From CBDDIP01 sp965229005 (lineage in GTDB: Bacteria > Actinomycetota > Acidimicrobiia > Acidimicrobiales > Ilumatobacteraceae): DNA of 64,000 bases. The stretch lies in contig CBDDIP010000002.1 of NCBI GenBank assembly GCA_965229005.1, positions 2,604,001 to 2,668,000 on the forward strand, given 5' to 3'. Of this stretch, positions 35,072 to 44,296 are shown piece after piece. The stretch's first letter is position 1. Each line of letters begins with the position of its first letter. The notes under the pieces were generated by a model. The model was given only the letters and a program-made list of their open reading frames with translations. It made no database searches and was not told where the DNA came from. A program made the position numbers and the translations under genes.

Positions 35072-35252
35072 CCGGTGCCGTCCACCGATTCGGGGCCGCG
35101 ACGTGCGAGACTTGGCCGCAAGATGTGTGTGAGCAGCGGAAACGCTACGCTCAGCGCACCCAGAGTGCAGGAAGTCGAATGATCACCAGAACGATGTGCC
35201 GATCTCTCAAGTTGATGTCCCTGTCTCACAAGATGATGCGGAGGTACGGCTG

Positions 35253-36338
35253 ATGGCCGGCGCACCCCAGAACTATCTCGCCGTCATCAAGGTGATCGGC
35301 GTCGGCGGAGGTGGCGTCAACGCGGTGAACCGGATGATCGACGCCGGGTTGAAGGGCGTCGAGTTCATCGCCGTCAACACCGACGCCCAGGCCCTGCTGA
35401 TGAGCGACGCCGACGTCAAGCTCGACATCGGGCGCGATCTCACTCGCGGGCTCGGCGCCGGCAGCGACCCGGAGGTCGGTCGCAACGCGGCCGAGACCCA
35501 TCGTGACGAGATCGAAGAGATGATCAAGGGCGCCGACATGGTGTTCATCACCGCCGGTGAGGGCGGTGGCACCGGGACCGGCGCCGCGCCCGTGATCGCC
35601 GAGTTGGCGCGCAGCATGAACGCGCTGACCATCGGCGTGGTCACCCGGCCGTTCAGCTTCGAAGGTCGTCGTCGTTCGGTCCAGGCCGACGCCGGCGTCC
35701 AGAAGCTGAAGGAGAAGGTCGACACGCTCATCGTCATCCCCAACGACCGCCTGCTCACGGTGGCCAACGAGAAGACGAGCGTGCTCAACGCGTTCAAGAT
35801 GGCCGACGAGGTCCTGCTGCAAGGCGTGTCGGGCATCACCAACCTGATCACCACGCCGGGCCTGATCAACACCGACTTCGCCGACGTGAAGATGATCCTG
35901 TCCAGCGCCGGTTCGGCGTTGATGGGCATCGGCCAGGCCAGCGGTGAGAACCGCGCCGTCGCCGCTGCCAAGGCAGCCATCTCCAGCCCGCTGCTCGAGG
36001 CCGCCATCGACGGTGCACGTGGCATCCTGCTGAACATCACCGGTCCGTCGGCGATGGGCCTGTTCGAGATGAACGCCGCAGCCGAGATCATCCACGCGGT
36101 GGCTCACCAGGACGCGAACATCATCTTCGGCACGGTCATCGACGACGAGATGGGCGACGAGGTCAAGGTCACCGTCATCGCCGCCGGTTTCGATCGCTGG
36201 GACGGCCCCGGCAAGCCACCGCTCAAGGTGGTCGAGCCGAAGACGTCGACGTTGAAGGACCTCTTCGCCGAGGACACCAAGGATCCCCTCGACGACGATG
36301 GTGATGACGACTTCGACGTCCCTTCGTTCCTGAAGTGA
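35253..36338 (+). CDS. ftsZ: Cell division GTPase FtsZ
   Basis: Tubulin-like GTPase forming the Z ring, 361 aa. KVIGVGGGGVNAVNRM, the G-box GEGGGTGTGAAPV, and T7 loop NTDFADVKMIL are visible. The short linker is acidic and ends DFDVPSFLK, the conserved C-terminal peptide that in actinobacteria binds SepF. GGAGGT 11 nt upstream selects ATG 35253 over the in-frame start at 35196. The 181-nt gap after ftsQ holds a weak -10 candidate (TACGCT, 35146-35151), so ftsZ may have its own promoter. Confidence 0.97.
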   Translation: MAGAPQNYLAVIKVIGVGGGGVNAVNRMIDAGLKGVEFIAVNTDAQALLMSDADVKLDIGRDLTRGLGAGSDPEVGRNAAETHRDEIEEMIKGADMVFITAGEGGGTGTGAAPVIAELARSMNALTIGVVTRPFSFEGRRRSVQADAGVQKLKEKVDTLIVIPNDRLLTVANEKTSVLNAFKMADEVLLQGVSGITNLITTPGLINTDFADVKMILSSAGSALMGIGQASGENRAVAAAKAAISSPLLEAAIDGARGILLNITGPSAMGLFEMNAAAEIIHAVAHQDANIIFGTVIDDEMGDEVKVTVIAAGFDRWDGPGKPPLKVVEPKTSTLKDLFAEDTKDPLDDDGDDDFDVPSFLK

Positions 36339-36376
36339 TCCGACCGGCCTGAAGTGCTTCGGGCCGGAGCGCATTG

Positions 36377-37078
36377 ATGCCCGAGCAGCACGACGACCTG
36401 AACGTGCGCGTCGCGGCGCGCCTCGAGGTCGTGCGCGAACGCATCAGGGTCGCGGGCGGCAACGGCGTCGACGTCGTCGCGGTGACCAAGACCTTCGGCG
36501 TCGAGCACGCGCTCGCGGCCGTCGCCGCCGGTTGCCGGTGGGTCGGTGAGAACTACGCACAGGAGGTCGCTGCCAAGTGGGCCGACCGACTGGGCCGCGG
36601 CTCGACCGACTTCGGCCTGCAGTTCATCGGACAGCTCCAGACCAACAAGGTCCGTTCGCTCGTCGGCGTCGTCGACCTGTTCGCCTCGGTCGACCGACCG
36701 TCGCTCGTCGCCGAGCTGGCCAAGCGGTCGCCAGGTGCACATGTCCTGATCCAAGTGGCGCCCCCGGGCGGATCGGCAGGCACGCTCGATGCCGGCACGG
36801 GCAAGGGTGGTTGCGCCCTCGCGGCGGTGCCCGCCCTGGTCGACGCAGCTCGCCACGCGGGGCTGGTCGTCGACGGATTGATGACGGTCGGCCCGACGGT
36901 CGGCGGCCCTGAGGCGTCACGCCCCGTGTTCCGTGCGGTCCGCTCGCTCGTCGACCGGCTCGGCCTGACGGTGTGCTCGATGGGGATGAGCGACGATCTC
37001 GAGGTTGCGGTCGGCGAGGGGTCGAACCAGGTGCGGATCGGCAGCGCTCTGTTTGGAGAACGTTCAGGCCGTCGCTGA
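36377..37078 (+). CDS. YggS-type PLP homeostasis protein
   Basis: A fold-type III PLP-binding protein, 233 aa, without known catalysis; it buffers pyridoxal phosphate. VVAVTKTFGVEHA carries the PLP lysine, followed by VGENYAQE, FIGQLQTNKVRSL (QxNK motif) and SMGMSDDLEVAVGEGSNQVRIGSALFG. It lies between ftsZ and sepF, its usual place in actinobacteria. ATG 36377 has a GGAG ribosome binding site; TTG 36374 is the alternative. Confidence 0.9.
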   Translation: MPEQHDDLNVRVAARLEVVRERIRVAGGNGVDVVAVTKTFGVEHALAAVAAGCRWVGENYAQEVAAKWADRLGRGSTDFGLQFIGQLQTNKVRSLVGVVDLFASVDRPSLVAELAKRSPGAHVLIQVAPPGGSAGTLDAGTGKGGCALAAVPALVDAARHAGLVVDGLMTVGPTVGGPEASRPVFRAVRSLVDRLGLTVCSMGMSDDLEVAVGEGSNQVRIGSALFGERSGRR

Positions 37079-37126
37079 CGCAGACGGTCTCGTGCGGTAG
37101 CCTCGGCCGCGCGCAGGAGGCACGGA

Positions 37127-37714
37127 ATGGCGATCTGGAAAAAGGCAATGGACTACCTGGGTCTCGGCCCCGACGATGCCTATGACGACTACGACCCTGC
37201 GCCGGAGCCCGAGCGTGCGCAGCGGACGCAACGGGCACCGCGTGAACCCGAGCGCGCCCAGGGCCGCTACGCCCCGGAGTACGAAGCGGATGCCGCCGTG
37301 CGCACGGTGCCGGCGCGTCAGACGTTCCCGCAACGCGAGCCCGACCAGCCGTCCGCTCGCCGCCCCGTGCCGGCAGGTGACGACTCCAGCGTGCAGCCGC
37401 GTCCGATCAACCCGCCTCGCCAGGCCAGCGCGACGCGAGTCATCGCGACCGACAAGACGGCGGATCCGTACACGGTGCGGCCGCGACGGTTCGATTCTGC
37501 GCAAGAGGTCGCCGACAAGTTCAAGGAAGGCCAACCGGTCATCATGAACCTGGAGGCCACCGACCGCGACGTGTCGCGCCGGCTGATCGACTTCGCCAGT
37601 GGTCTCTGCTACGCGTTGAACGGCAGCATGGAGAAGGTTGCGACGGGCGTCTACCTGTTGAAGCCGATCCCGCCGCGCTCCGCCGGGTACGACGGTGGCG
37701 ACTACGGCGCGTGA
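37127..37714 (+). CDS. sepF: Cell division protein SepF
   Basis: A protein of 195 aa. The N-terminal amphipathic helix MAIWKKAMDYLGLGP binds membrane. An Arg/Pro/Glu-rich linker of ~80 residues and the SepF core (VADKFKEGQPVIMNLEATD, RLIDFASGLCYALNG, VYLLKP) follow. In the absence of ftsA, SepF is the membrane anchor of FtsZ in actinobacteria. GGAGG precedes the ATG; a TAGCCT hexamer at 37098-37103 may be its -10. Confidence 0.94.
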   Translation: MAIWKKAMDYLGLGPDDAYDDYDPAPEPERAQRTQRAPREPERAQGRYAPEYEADAAVRTVPARQTFPQREPDQPSARRPVPAGDDSSVQPRPINPPRQASATRVIATDKTADPYTVRPRRFDSAQEVADKFKEGQPVIMNLEATDRDVSRRLIDFASGLCYALNGSMEKVATGVYLLKPIPPRSAGYDGGDYGA

Positions 37715-37742
37715 TGTCACGGCCGCGCACACCGCGCAGGCG

Positions 37743-37748
37743 TAACAT
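37743..37748 (+). promoter_or_regulatory. -10 box of a leaderless promoter (divIVA)
   Basis: TAACAT lies 6 nt before ATG 37755; no ribosome binding site. Confidence 0.45.
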
Positions 37749-37754
37749 CAGCCC

Positions 37755-38717
37755 ATGGAACTGAGCCCGCAGAAGGTACGCACCGCCTCGTTCAAGACGG
37801 TCAAGCGGGGATACGACCCCGATGAGGTCGACCTGTTCAAGGAACAGGTCGCCGGGGCCATCGAGTCGGCGCAGAACCAGGCAACCGCGATGGAGGCCCG
37901 GGCACGCGCCGCCGTGGGCAAGTTGCAGGAGGTCACCCAGCAGGCCAGCGCGGCGCGCGAAGCCGCGCCGGTGGCAGCAGCGCCCGCACCGGTCGCCGCT
38001 CCCGCCGAGATCGGGCCCGATGCCGAGATCATCAGCCGCACCCTGCTGCTGGCCCAGCGCACCGCGGACAGCACGGTGGCCGAAGCCAAGACCGAAGCCG
38101 ACGCCATCTCCTCGGCAGCGCGCGGCGAGGCGACGAGCATCCTCGAAGGAGCGCGGGCGATGGCCAGCAAGCTGCTCGACGAGGCTCGTTCCGAAGCGCG
38201 TCGCAGCGCCGAGGACGAGCGGGTGAAGGCGGAGAACGAGGTGCAGGCACTGCTCGCCCGGCGCGACTTCCTCCTGAGCGACGCCGACCAGCTGGACCAG
38301 TACCTCGCCGCGCAGCGCGAGCGCCTGCGCGACGCCGCCGTGTCGCTGCACGATCTCGTCGATCGCGTGCCGGGTGGGCTCGGTGAGATGCGCCGACCGT
38401 TGCTGTCGGCATCGGCCGACCCGGTCGCCACTGCGCCCATCGAGGCCACGCGCTCCGAGGTTGCTGCGCTGGTCGAGTCGTTCGTCGACACGCCGCCCGC
38501 CGATCCGGGCGAACGCGTCGACGACGGCGTCGGTCGTGATCTCGACGCGACGATGGCGATGGAGCCGCCGCTGGCGACCTCCGACGACGACGACATCTGG
38601 AAGGTGCTCGACACCGAGAGCAGCGACGCCACACCGGCGGCCGGTGAGCCGTCGCTCGACTTCGGCGGCGCGCCGAGCGACGGCGGGCTGCGAATCGGCG
38701 GCGACGAGCTGCAGTAG
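37755..38717 (+). CDS. divIVA: DivIVA-family polarity protein
   Basis: A protein of 320 aa. The N-terminal membrane-curvature domain MELSPQKVRTASFKTVKRGYDPDEVDLFKEQVAG is typical, followed by coiled coil with an Ala/Pro linker (~60-85) and a long Ala/Glu-rich helix to ~200. The tail is acidic and Asp-rich. DivIVA/Wag31 recruits the cell-wall machinery to poles or septum. It is the last division gene before ileS. Confidence 0.88.
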   Translation: MELSPQKVRTASFKTVKRGYDPDEVDLFKEQVAGAIESAQNQATAMEARARAAVGKLQEVTQQASAAREAAPVAAAPAPVAAPAEIGPDAEIISRTLLLAQRTADSTVAEAKTEADAISSAARGEATSILEGARAMASKLLDEARSEARRSAEDERVKAENEVQALLARRDFLLSDADQLDQYLAAQRERLRDAAVSLHDLVDRVPGGLGEMRRPLLSASADPVATAPIEATRSEVAALVESFVDTPPADPGERVDDGVGRDLDATMAMEPPLATSDDDDIWKVLDTESSDATPAAGEPSLDFGGAPSDGGLRIGGDELQ

Positions 38718-38734
38718 CACCGCTAGCCTTGCGG

Positions 38735-38960
38735 GCACGGCGACGACGAGGCGATCACCTCCGAGCCTTCGGAAGAACAGCAGCACCGCCGACAGCCTCC
38801 ACGGGGTCGTCGGTGCCGCCCAGTAGAACCGGACGGGTCCAGCCCGACACCGCTGGCGCAATCGAGTGGCAGGCACCCGTGGGTGCGTGCAAGCAGGGTG
38901 GCATCGCGGCCTTCGGGTCGTCCCTGTGCGGCAAGCACGTTCACCAGCCAGGAGCCACCC
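38735..38960 (+). promoter_or_regulatory. T-box riboswitch of ileS (Ile, translational)
   Basis: The leader has GAGG-CGATCA-CCTC, with ATC (Ile) specifier at 38754-38756, then AGTAGAACCGGACGGG at 38822 on. The T-box sequence CAGGGTGGCATCGCGG (38894-38909) lies before CCCTG (38922-38926), which can pair with CAGGG. The same CCTG can pair with CAGG of the ileS Shine-Dalgarno (38949-38954), a translational switch read by uncharged tRNA-Ile. TAGCCT at 38724-38729 is the likely -10. Confidence 0.8.
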
Positions 38961-38961
38961 C

Positions 38962-41900
38962 GTGACGTATCCCACCGTCGATCCGCAACCGTCGTTCCCC
39001 GCCGTCGAGGCGGAGGTCCTCGCCTTCTGGGACGCCGACAAGACGTTCGAGGCGTCGATCGCGCTGCGAGCCAACGCAGACGAGTTCGTCTTCTACGACG
39101 GTCCGCCGTTCGCCAACGGCTTGCCGCACTACGGCCATCTGCTGACCGGCTTCGTCAAGGACGCCATCCCGCGCTACCGCACGATGCGCGGCCAGAAGGT
39201 GGACCGCCGGTTCGGTTGGGACTGCCACGGGCTCCCGGCCGAAGTGGTCGCCGAGAAGGAGCTGGGGATCTCCGGTCATCCGGCGATCACCAAGTTCGGC
39301 ATCGACAAGTTCAACGATCACTGCCGCACCAGCGTGATGCAGTTCACCGACGACTGGCACCGCTACGTCACCCGCCAAGCGCGTTGGGTCGACTTCGCCA
39401 ACGACTACAAGACCCTCGACCTGCCGTACATGGAGAGCGTCATGTGGGCGTTCAAGACGCTGTGGGACAAGGGCCTGATCTACGAGGGGTTCAAGGTGCT
39501 GGCGTACTGCTGGCGCTGCGAGACGCCGCTCAGCAACACCGAGACGCGCATGGACGACGTCTACCGCGACCGCCAGGACCCCGCGCTCACGGTGTGGTTC
39601 CAGCTGGAGACCGGCGAACGCATCCTGGCCTGGACGACGACGCCGTGGACGCTGCCGAGCAACCTCGCCCTCGCGGTCGGACCCGACATCGAGTACGCGG
39701 TGATGGAGGAGCCCGCTGCTGACGGCGACGTCGACGGCGTCCCGACGCGGTACATCCTCGCCGAGTCGCGCCTCGGGTCGTACGAGCGCGAGCTGGCCAA
39801 CGCGACGCGCGTCGGCACGCTGTCCGGCGCGGACCTCGTCGGCCGGCGCTACCAGCCGATGTTCCCGTTCTTCGTCGACACGCCGAACGCGTTCCACGTC
39901 CTCGCCGCCGACTACGTCAGCACCGAGGACGGCACGGGCGTGGTGCACATGGCCCCCGGCTTCGGCGAGGAGGACCAGAACGTCTGCAACGCGGTCGGGA
40001 TCCCCACGATCTGCCCGATGGACGAGCACGGTCGCTACACCACCGAGGTCCCGCCGTGGGCCGGCGTGCACGTGTTCGACGCCAACCCCGAGGTGATCAA
40101 GGAGCTCAAGAGCCGCGGGGTCGTCGTCCGCCACGACAGCTACCAGCACTCGTACCCGCACTGCTGGCGCTGTGCCGAACCGCTCGTCTACCGCGCGATC
40201 AGCTCGTGGTTCGTGAAGGTCACCGCCTTCCGCGACCGCATGGTGGAGCTCAACCAGCAGATCAACTGGGTGCCCGAGCACGTCAAGGAAGGCAGCTTCG
40301 GCAAGTGGCTGGCCAACGCTCGCGACTGGAGCATCAGCCGCAACCGCTTCTGGGGTTCACCGATCCCGGTGTGGAAGAGCGACAACCCGGAGTACCCGCG
40401 CATGGACGCCTACGGCTCGATCGCCGACCTCGAGCGCGACTTCGGCGTGACGATCACCGATCTGCACCGTCCGCAGATCGACTTGCTCACCCGGCCGAAC
40501 CCCGACGACCCGACCGGTGCGTCGACGATGCGCCGCGTGCCGGAGGTGCTCGACTGCTGGTTCGAGAGCGGCTCGATGCCGTTCGCTCAGGTGCACTACC
40601 CGTTCGAGAACCGCGAGTGGTTCGAGGACCACTACCCGGGCGACTTCATCGTCGAGTACATCGGGCAGACGCGCGGCTGGTTCTACACGTTGCACGTGCT
40701 GGCCACCGCGCTGTTCGATCGGCCGGCGTTCGAGAACTGCGTCAGCCACGGCATCGTGCTGGGCGACGACGGGCTGAAGATGTCCAAGAGCCTGAAGAAC
40801 TACCCCGACCCGATGATGGTGTTCGATCGCTACGGCAGCGATGCGATGCGCTGGAACCTGCTCAGCTCGGCCATCCTGCGCGGCACCGACCTGATCGTCG
40901 TCGAGGAAGGCATGCGCGACACGGTGCGCCACGTGCTGCTGCCCGTGTGGAACACGTGGTACTTCCTCTCCCTGTATGCGAACGCAGAGCAGGCCACCGG
41001 TACGTTCCGCACCGATTCCACCGACGTGCTCGATCGCTACATCCTGGCGAAGGTGCACGACCTCGTCGTCGACGTCACTGCGTCGATGGACGAGTACGAC
41101 CTGTTCGCCGCATGTGGCTCGGTGCGCACGTTCCTCGACGCGCTGACGAACTGGTACGTCCGACGCAGCCGCGACCGGTTCTGGGCCGGCGAGCAGGACG
41201 CGATCGACACGCTGCACACCGTGCTGGCGCTGCTGTGCCGAGTCGTCGCGCCGCTGCTGCCGTTGACCTCCGAGGCGATCTACCGCGACCTCACCGGTGA
41301 GCGAAGCGTGCACCTCGCCGACTGGCCGAACCCCGACGACGTCCCCGCCGACCCGGCGCTCGTCGAGGCCATGGACCTCGCTCGCGACGTGTGCTCGTCC
41401 ACGCTTCGCCTGCGCAAGACCCACCAACGTCGTGTGCGCCAGCCGCTCGGTTCGCTGTCGGTGGCCGTTCCCGGTGCTGAGGCGTTGCGTCCGTTCCTGG
41501 AGCTCATCGCCGATGAGGTCAACGTGAAGGAGGTGACGTTGAGCGACGACGTCGCCGCCGTTGCGTCGTTCGACCTGCAGGTCGTGCCGGCGGCGTTGGG
41601 TCCCCGTCTCGGTGGTCAGACCCAGCAGGTCATCAAGGCGGTGAAGACCGGGGACTGGCATCGCGAGGGCGACACGGTCGTCGCCGGTGGGTTCGAGCTG
41701 CACGAGGGCGAGTACGCGCTGCGGCTCGTCGTCGCCGGGCGTGGCGACGACGATGGGCAGGAGCAGGTCAGCACGCCCCTGTCCGGCGTCGAGGGCGTGG
41801 TCGTGCTCGACACCGCGCTCACGCCGGAGCTGGAGGCCGAAGGCATCGCCCGCGATCTCATCCGACTGGTGCAGCAGGCGCGCCGGGACGCCGGTCTGCA

Positions 41901-42078
41901 CGTCAGCGACCGCATCGAGCTGACCCTCGGTGTGCCCGAGTCGATCCGACGTCAGCTGGTGCCGCACCTGGCCCTGATCACCGAGGCCACGCTGGCCGAG
42001 ACGGTTCGCTGGGAGGCCGGCGAGCCGAACGCCGAACTCGGCTCCGACGGGGTGTTCATCGCCGTCGGCAAGCGTTGA
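38962..42078 (+). CDS. ileS: Isoleucyl-tRNA synthetase (eukaryote-like type)
   Basis: Class I synthetase, 1038 aa. The ATP motif is GLPHYGHLLTG (HIGH variant) and the KMSKS loop is GLKMSKSLKNYPDP. GWDCHGLPAE, WVPEHVKEGSFGKWLANARDWSISRNRFWG and the CP1 editing region follow. The PPFANGLPHYGH wording belongs to the longer type typical of mycobacteria and eukaryotes. GTG 38962 has an AGGAG site and is preceded by the T-box leader. Confidence 0.96.
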   Translation: MTYPTVDPQPSFPAVEAEVLAFWDADKTFEASIALRANADEFVFYDGPPFANGLPHYGHLLTGFVKDAIPRYRTMRGQKVDRRFGWDCHGLPAEVVAEKELGISGHPAITKFGIDKFNDHCRTSVMQFTDDWHRYVTRQARWVDFANDYKTLDLPYMESVMWAFKTLWDKGLIYEGFKVLAYCWRCETPLSNTETRMDDVYRDRQDPALTVWFQLETGERILAWTTTPWTLPSNLALAVGPDIEYAVMEEPAADGDVDGVPTRYILAESRLGSYERELANATRVGTLSGADLVGRRYQPMFPFFVDTPNAFHVLAADYVSTEDGTGVVHMAPGFGEEDQNVCNAVGIPTICPMDEHGRYTTEVPPWAGVHVFDANPEVIKELKSRGVVVRHDSYQHSYPHCWRCAEPLVYRAISSWFVKVTAFRDRMVELNQQINWVPEHVKEGSFGKWLANARDWSISRNRFWGSPIPVWKSDNPEYPRMDAYGSIADLERDFGVTITDLHRPQIDLLTRPNPDDPTGASTMRRVPEVLDCWFESGSMPFAQVHYPFENREWFEDHYPGDFIVEYIGQTRGWFYTLHVLATALFDRPAFENCVSHGIVLGDDGLKMSKSLKNYPDPMMVFDRYGSDAMRWNLLSSAILRGTDLIVVEEGMRDTVRHVLLPVWNTWYFLSLYANAEQATGTFRTDSTDVLDRYILAKVHDLVVDVTASMDEYDLFAACGSVRTFLDALTNWYVRRSRDRFWAGEQDAIDTLHTVLALLCRVVAPLLPLTSEAIYRDLTGERSVHLADWPNPDDVPADPALVEAMDLARDVCSSTLRLRKTHQRRVRQPLGSLSVAVPGAEALRPFLELIADEVNVKEVTLSDDVAAVASFDLQVVPAALGPRLGGQTQQVIKAVKTGDWHREGDTVVAGGFELHEGEYALRLVVAGRGDDDGQEQVSTPLSGVEGVVVLDTALTPELEAEGIARDLIRLVQQARRDAGLHVSDRIELTLGVPESIRRQLVPHLALITEATLAETVRWEAGEPNAELGSDGVFIAVGKR

Positions 42079-42124
42079 GCGGGTAGCATCCGTCGTTCTC
42101 ACGGTCGCTGGAGGTTCCCTGACG

Positions 42125-42817
42125 ATGGTTGCTGCCAAGAAATCACCTGCCAAGAAGGCTGCTGCTCCGGCGAAGAAGGCTGCCCCGGCTCCGGCCAAGA
42201 AGGCCGCCGCCGCACCCGCCAAGAAGGCTGCCCCGGCAGCGGCCAAGCAGGCTGCCGCAGCCCCCGCGCCCAGCGCGGCGAAGAAGGCTGCCGCTCCTGC
42301 GGCAGCACCGGCCGAGCCGGTCAAGAAGGCCGCTGCGGCACCTGCACCCGCACCGGTGAAGAAGGCTGCGCCGCCCGTGAAGGCGGTCCCGACCCAACCG
42401 CAGGTCAAGGGCGTGACGAAGGACGGCGTGGCGTACACGAAGGAATTCGACGTCAAGTTCCTCACCGCCCAGAAGGCGTTGCTGCTGGAGGAGAAGGCGT
42501 CGTTGCTCGGCCAGGCCGTGTTGCTGGAGAACGAGGCCAACGCGCTCATCGAGGAGTCCGAGATGGGCGACGTCCAGTTCGACGACGAGGGCGGCGAGGG
42601 CGACACGATGGTCGTCGAGCGCGAACGCGATCTGGCGCTCTCCGCGGCCGCCCGCCAGACCATCGCCGACATCGAGGACGCACTCGTGCGCCTCGGCCTC
42701 GGCACCTACGGCTACTCGATCGAGTCGGGCCGGCCAATCCCTCGCGAGCGGCTCGAGGCCATCCCGTGGGCCACGGTGCTCGTGGAGGAGAAGGTCGGAG
42801 GGATCGGTCGTCGATGA
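42125..42817 (+). CDS. DksA/TraR-like protein, Cys-less, with histone H1-like tail
   Basis: A protein of 230 aa. Residues 1-~95 are a Lys/Ala/Pro tail with about ten copies of (P)AKKA(A), as in histone H1. A coiled coil follows (AQKALLLEEKASLLGQ), then the DksA-fold C terminus: LGTYGYSIESGRPIPRERLEAIPWATVLVEEK. The four zinc Cys of the CxxC...CxxC finger are replaced (YS, ES, V, E), so zinc should not bind. The neighbours ileS, lspA and rluD match the Streptomyces gene order. GGAGG at 42110-42114. Likely binds DNA or RNA polymerase. Confidence 0.8.
   Translation: MVAAKKSPAKKAAAPAKKAAPAPAKKAAAAPAKKAAPAAAKQAAAAPAPSAAKKAAAPAAAPAEPVKKAAAAPAPAPVKKAAPPVKAVPTQPQVKGVTKDGVAYTKEFDVKFLTAQKALLLEEKASLLGQAVLLENEANALIEESEMGDVQFDDEGGEGDTMVVERERDLALSAAARQTIADIEDALVRLGLGTYGYSIESGRPIPRERLEAIPWATVLVEEKVGGIGRR
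42130..42380 (+). repeat. Lys/Ala coding tandem repeat
   Basis: Imperfect repeats of GCCAAGAAGGCTGC-type units encode the AKKAA tail of the DksA-like protein. Unit spacing varies from 12 to 30 nt; slippage could vary tail length. Confidence 0.6.
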
Positions 42818-43356
42818 CCGACCAGGCGGCTGAGTCGTCGGTCGACGAGCAGCCGCTCCGTCCTGCTGCTCGGCCGCTGCGCCGGGTGATCGGCCTCCCC
42901 GTCATCACGGCGGTGATGGTCCCGCTCATCGTCGCTGCCGATCAGCTGAGCAAGCACTGGGCCGTCAACGCGCTCGCCGACCAGCGACCGCGCCACGTCA
43001 TCTGGACCCTGCAGTGGAACCTGTCGTTCAACAGCGGCATGGCCTTCTCGCAGGCGCAGGGCATCGGGCCGATCATCGGCGTGCTGGCGCTGGTCGTCAT
43101 CGCCGGCTTGGCTCTGTCGGCGCGCAAGCTCGACAGCGCGACGCTCGCCGTCGCCATGGGCCTGATCGCCGCCGGCGCGCTCGGCAACCTCAGCGATCGC
43201 GTGTTCCGGGGTGACGCGTGGCTGCGCGGCGCGGTGGTCGACTTCATCGACTTCCAGTGGTTCCCGATCTTCAACATCGCCGACAGCGCCATCACCGTCG
43301 GCGGCGTCGTGTTCGTGATGTGGTCGTTGTTCAACAGCGAACCGCGGCAGCGATGA
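42814..43356 (+). CDS. lspA: Lipoprotein signal peptidase
   Basis: Aspartic membrane protease that cleaves prolipoproteins; 180 aa with four helices. AADQLSKHW, FNSGMAF, AGALGNLSDR (catalytic Asp) and FNIADSAI (catalytic Asp) are the family motifs. A ~30-residue N-terminal polar extension precedes helix 1. Overlaps the DksA-like gene and rluD by 4 nt. Confidence 0.94.
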   Translation: MTDQAAESSVDEQPLRPAARPLRRVIGLPVITAVMVPLIVAADQLSKHWAVNALADQRPRHVIWTLQWNLSFNSGMAFSQAQGIGPIIGVLALVVIAGLALSARKLDSATLAVAMGLIAAGALGNLSDRVFRGDAWLRGAVVDFIDFQWFPIFNIADSAITVGGVVFVMWSLFNSEPRQR

Positions 43357-44267
43357 TCACCGAGATCATCCCGGGCGCGCTGGCGGGGGAGCGGCTCGAC
43401 CGCATCGTGTCGCTGATCACCGGCGCCAGCCGCGCCGACGCCTCCGAACTGGTCGTCGCGGGCGGCGCGACCGTCGACGGCGAGGTGGTCATCATCGGCA
43501 AGGTGCGCCTTCGCGAGGGCCAGGAGGTGGTCGTCGACGAATCGTTGTTGCCCGTCGCCGAACTGCCCCAGGCCGAGGCGGACGTCGTGTTCAGCGTGGT
43601 CCACGAGGACGACGACGTCATCGTCGTCGACAAGCCCGCCGGGCTCGTGGTGCACCCGGGTGCCGGCAACCTGGAGGGCACGCTCGTCAACGGGTTGCTG
43701 CACCGCTACCCGGAGCTCGTCGGGGTCGGGGAGTCCCATCGGCCGGGCATCGTCCACCGTCTCGACGTGGGGACGTCGGGGCTGCTCGTCGTCGCCCGGA
43801 CCCAGGCTGCGTACCACCACCTCGTGTCGCAGCTCGCCGCCCACGACGTGGAGCGCACCTATCGAACGGTGGTCTGGGGGCACCCGGCCAACCCGACCGG
43901 CGTGGTCGACGCCCCGATCGGGCGCGACCAGCGCGACCCGATGCGCATGGCGGTCGTCGTCGACGGTCGACCGGCGCGGACGGCCTACCGCGTGCTCGCC
44001 ACGTTCCGCACGCCCGCCGAGACCGCCTCGCTGGAGTGTCGCTTGGAGACCGGACGCACCCATCAGATCCGCGTCCACCTCGCCGCGATCGGCCACCCCG
44101 TCGTCGGCGACGCCAACTACGGCGGTTGGCGCGACGCCATTGCCATCCCACGGCCCTTCCTGCACGCCGCTGCGCTGGCCTTCCGCCACCCCACGAGCGG
44201 CGCACTCCTGCGCTTCGAGTCGCCGCTGCCCGACGATCTCGCCGACGTCCTCGCCACCCTCGAGTGA
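43353..44267 (+). CDS. rluD: RluD-family pseudouridine synthase
   Basis: A protein of 304 aa modifying 23S rRNA. An S4 domain at the N terminus (ERLDRIVSLITG...GGATVDGEVV) precedes the catalytic domain with IVVDKPAGLVVHPG, the catalytic loop GIVHRLDVGTSGLLVVA (Asp in HRLD), and LETGRTHQIRVHLAAIGHPVVGD. The position of the modified uridines cannot be read with certainty. Faces the Rrf2 gene across the palindrome array. Confidence 0.93.
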   Translation: MITEIIPGALAGERLDRIVSLITGASRADASELVVAGGATVDGEVVIIGKVRLREGQEVVVDESLLPVAELPQAEADVVFSVVHEDDDVIVVDKPAGLVVHPGAGNLEGTLVNGLLHRYPELVGVGESHRPGIVHRLDVGTSGLLVVARTQAAYHHLVSQLAAHDVERTYRTVVWGHPANPTGVVDAPIGRDQRDPMRMAVVVDGRPARTAYRVLATFRTPAETASLECRLETGRTHQIRVHLAAIGHPVVGDANYGGWRDAIAIPRPFLHAAALAFRHPTSGALLRFESPLPDDLADVLATLE

Positions 44268-44296
44268 CCGCCGTCTGCGCGACGGCCCCGGTGAGC

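Noticed and set aside
35112..35151. ftsZ promoter TTGGCC ... TACGCT
   Set aside because: The spacing is 28 nt, too long for a normal sigma-A promoter; only the -10-like hexamer was mentioned.
35196..35252. Longer FtsZ N terminus from an upstream in-frame start
   Set aside because: A GGAGGT ribosome binding site directly precedes ATG 35253, and the added residues are not part of the FtsZ fold.
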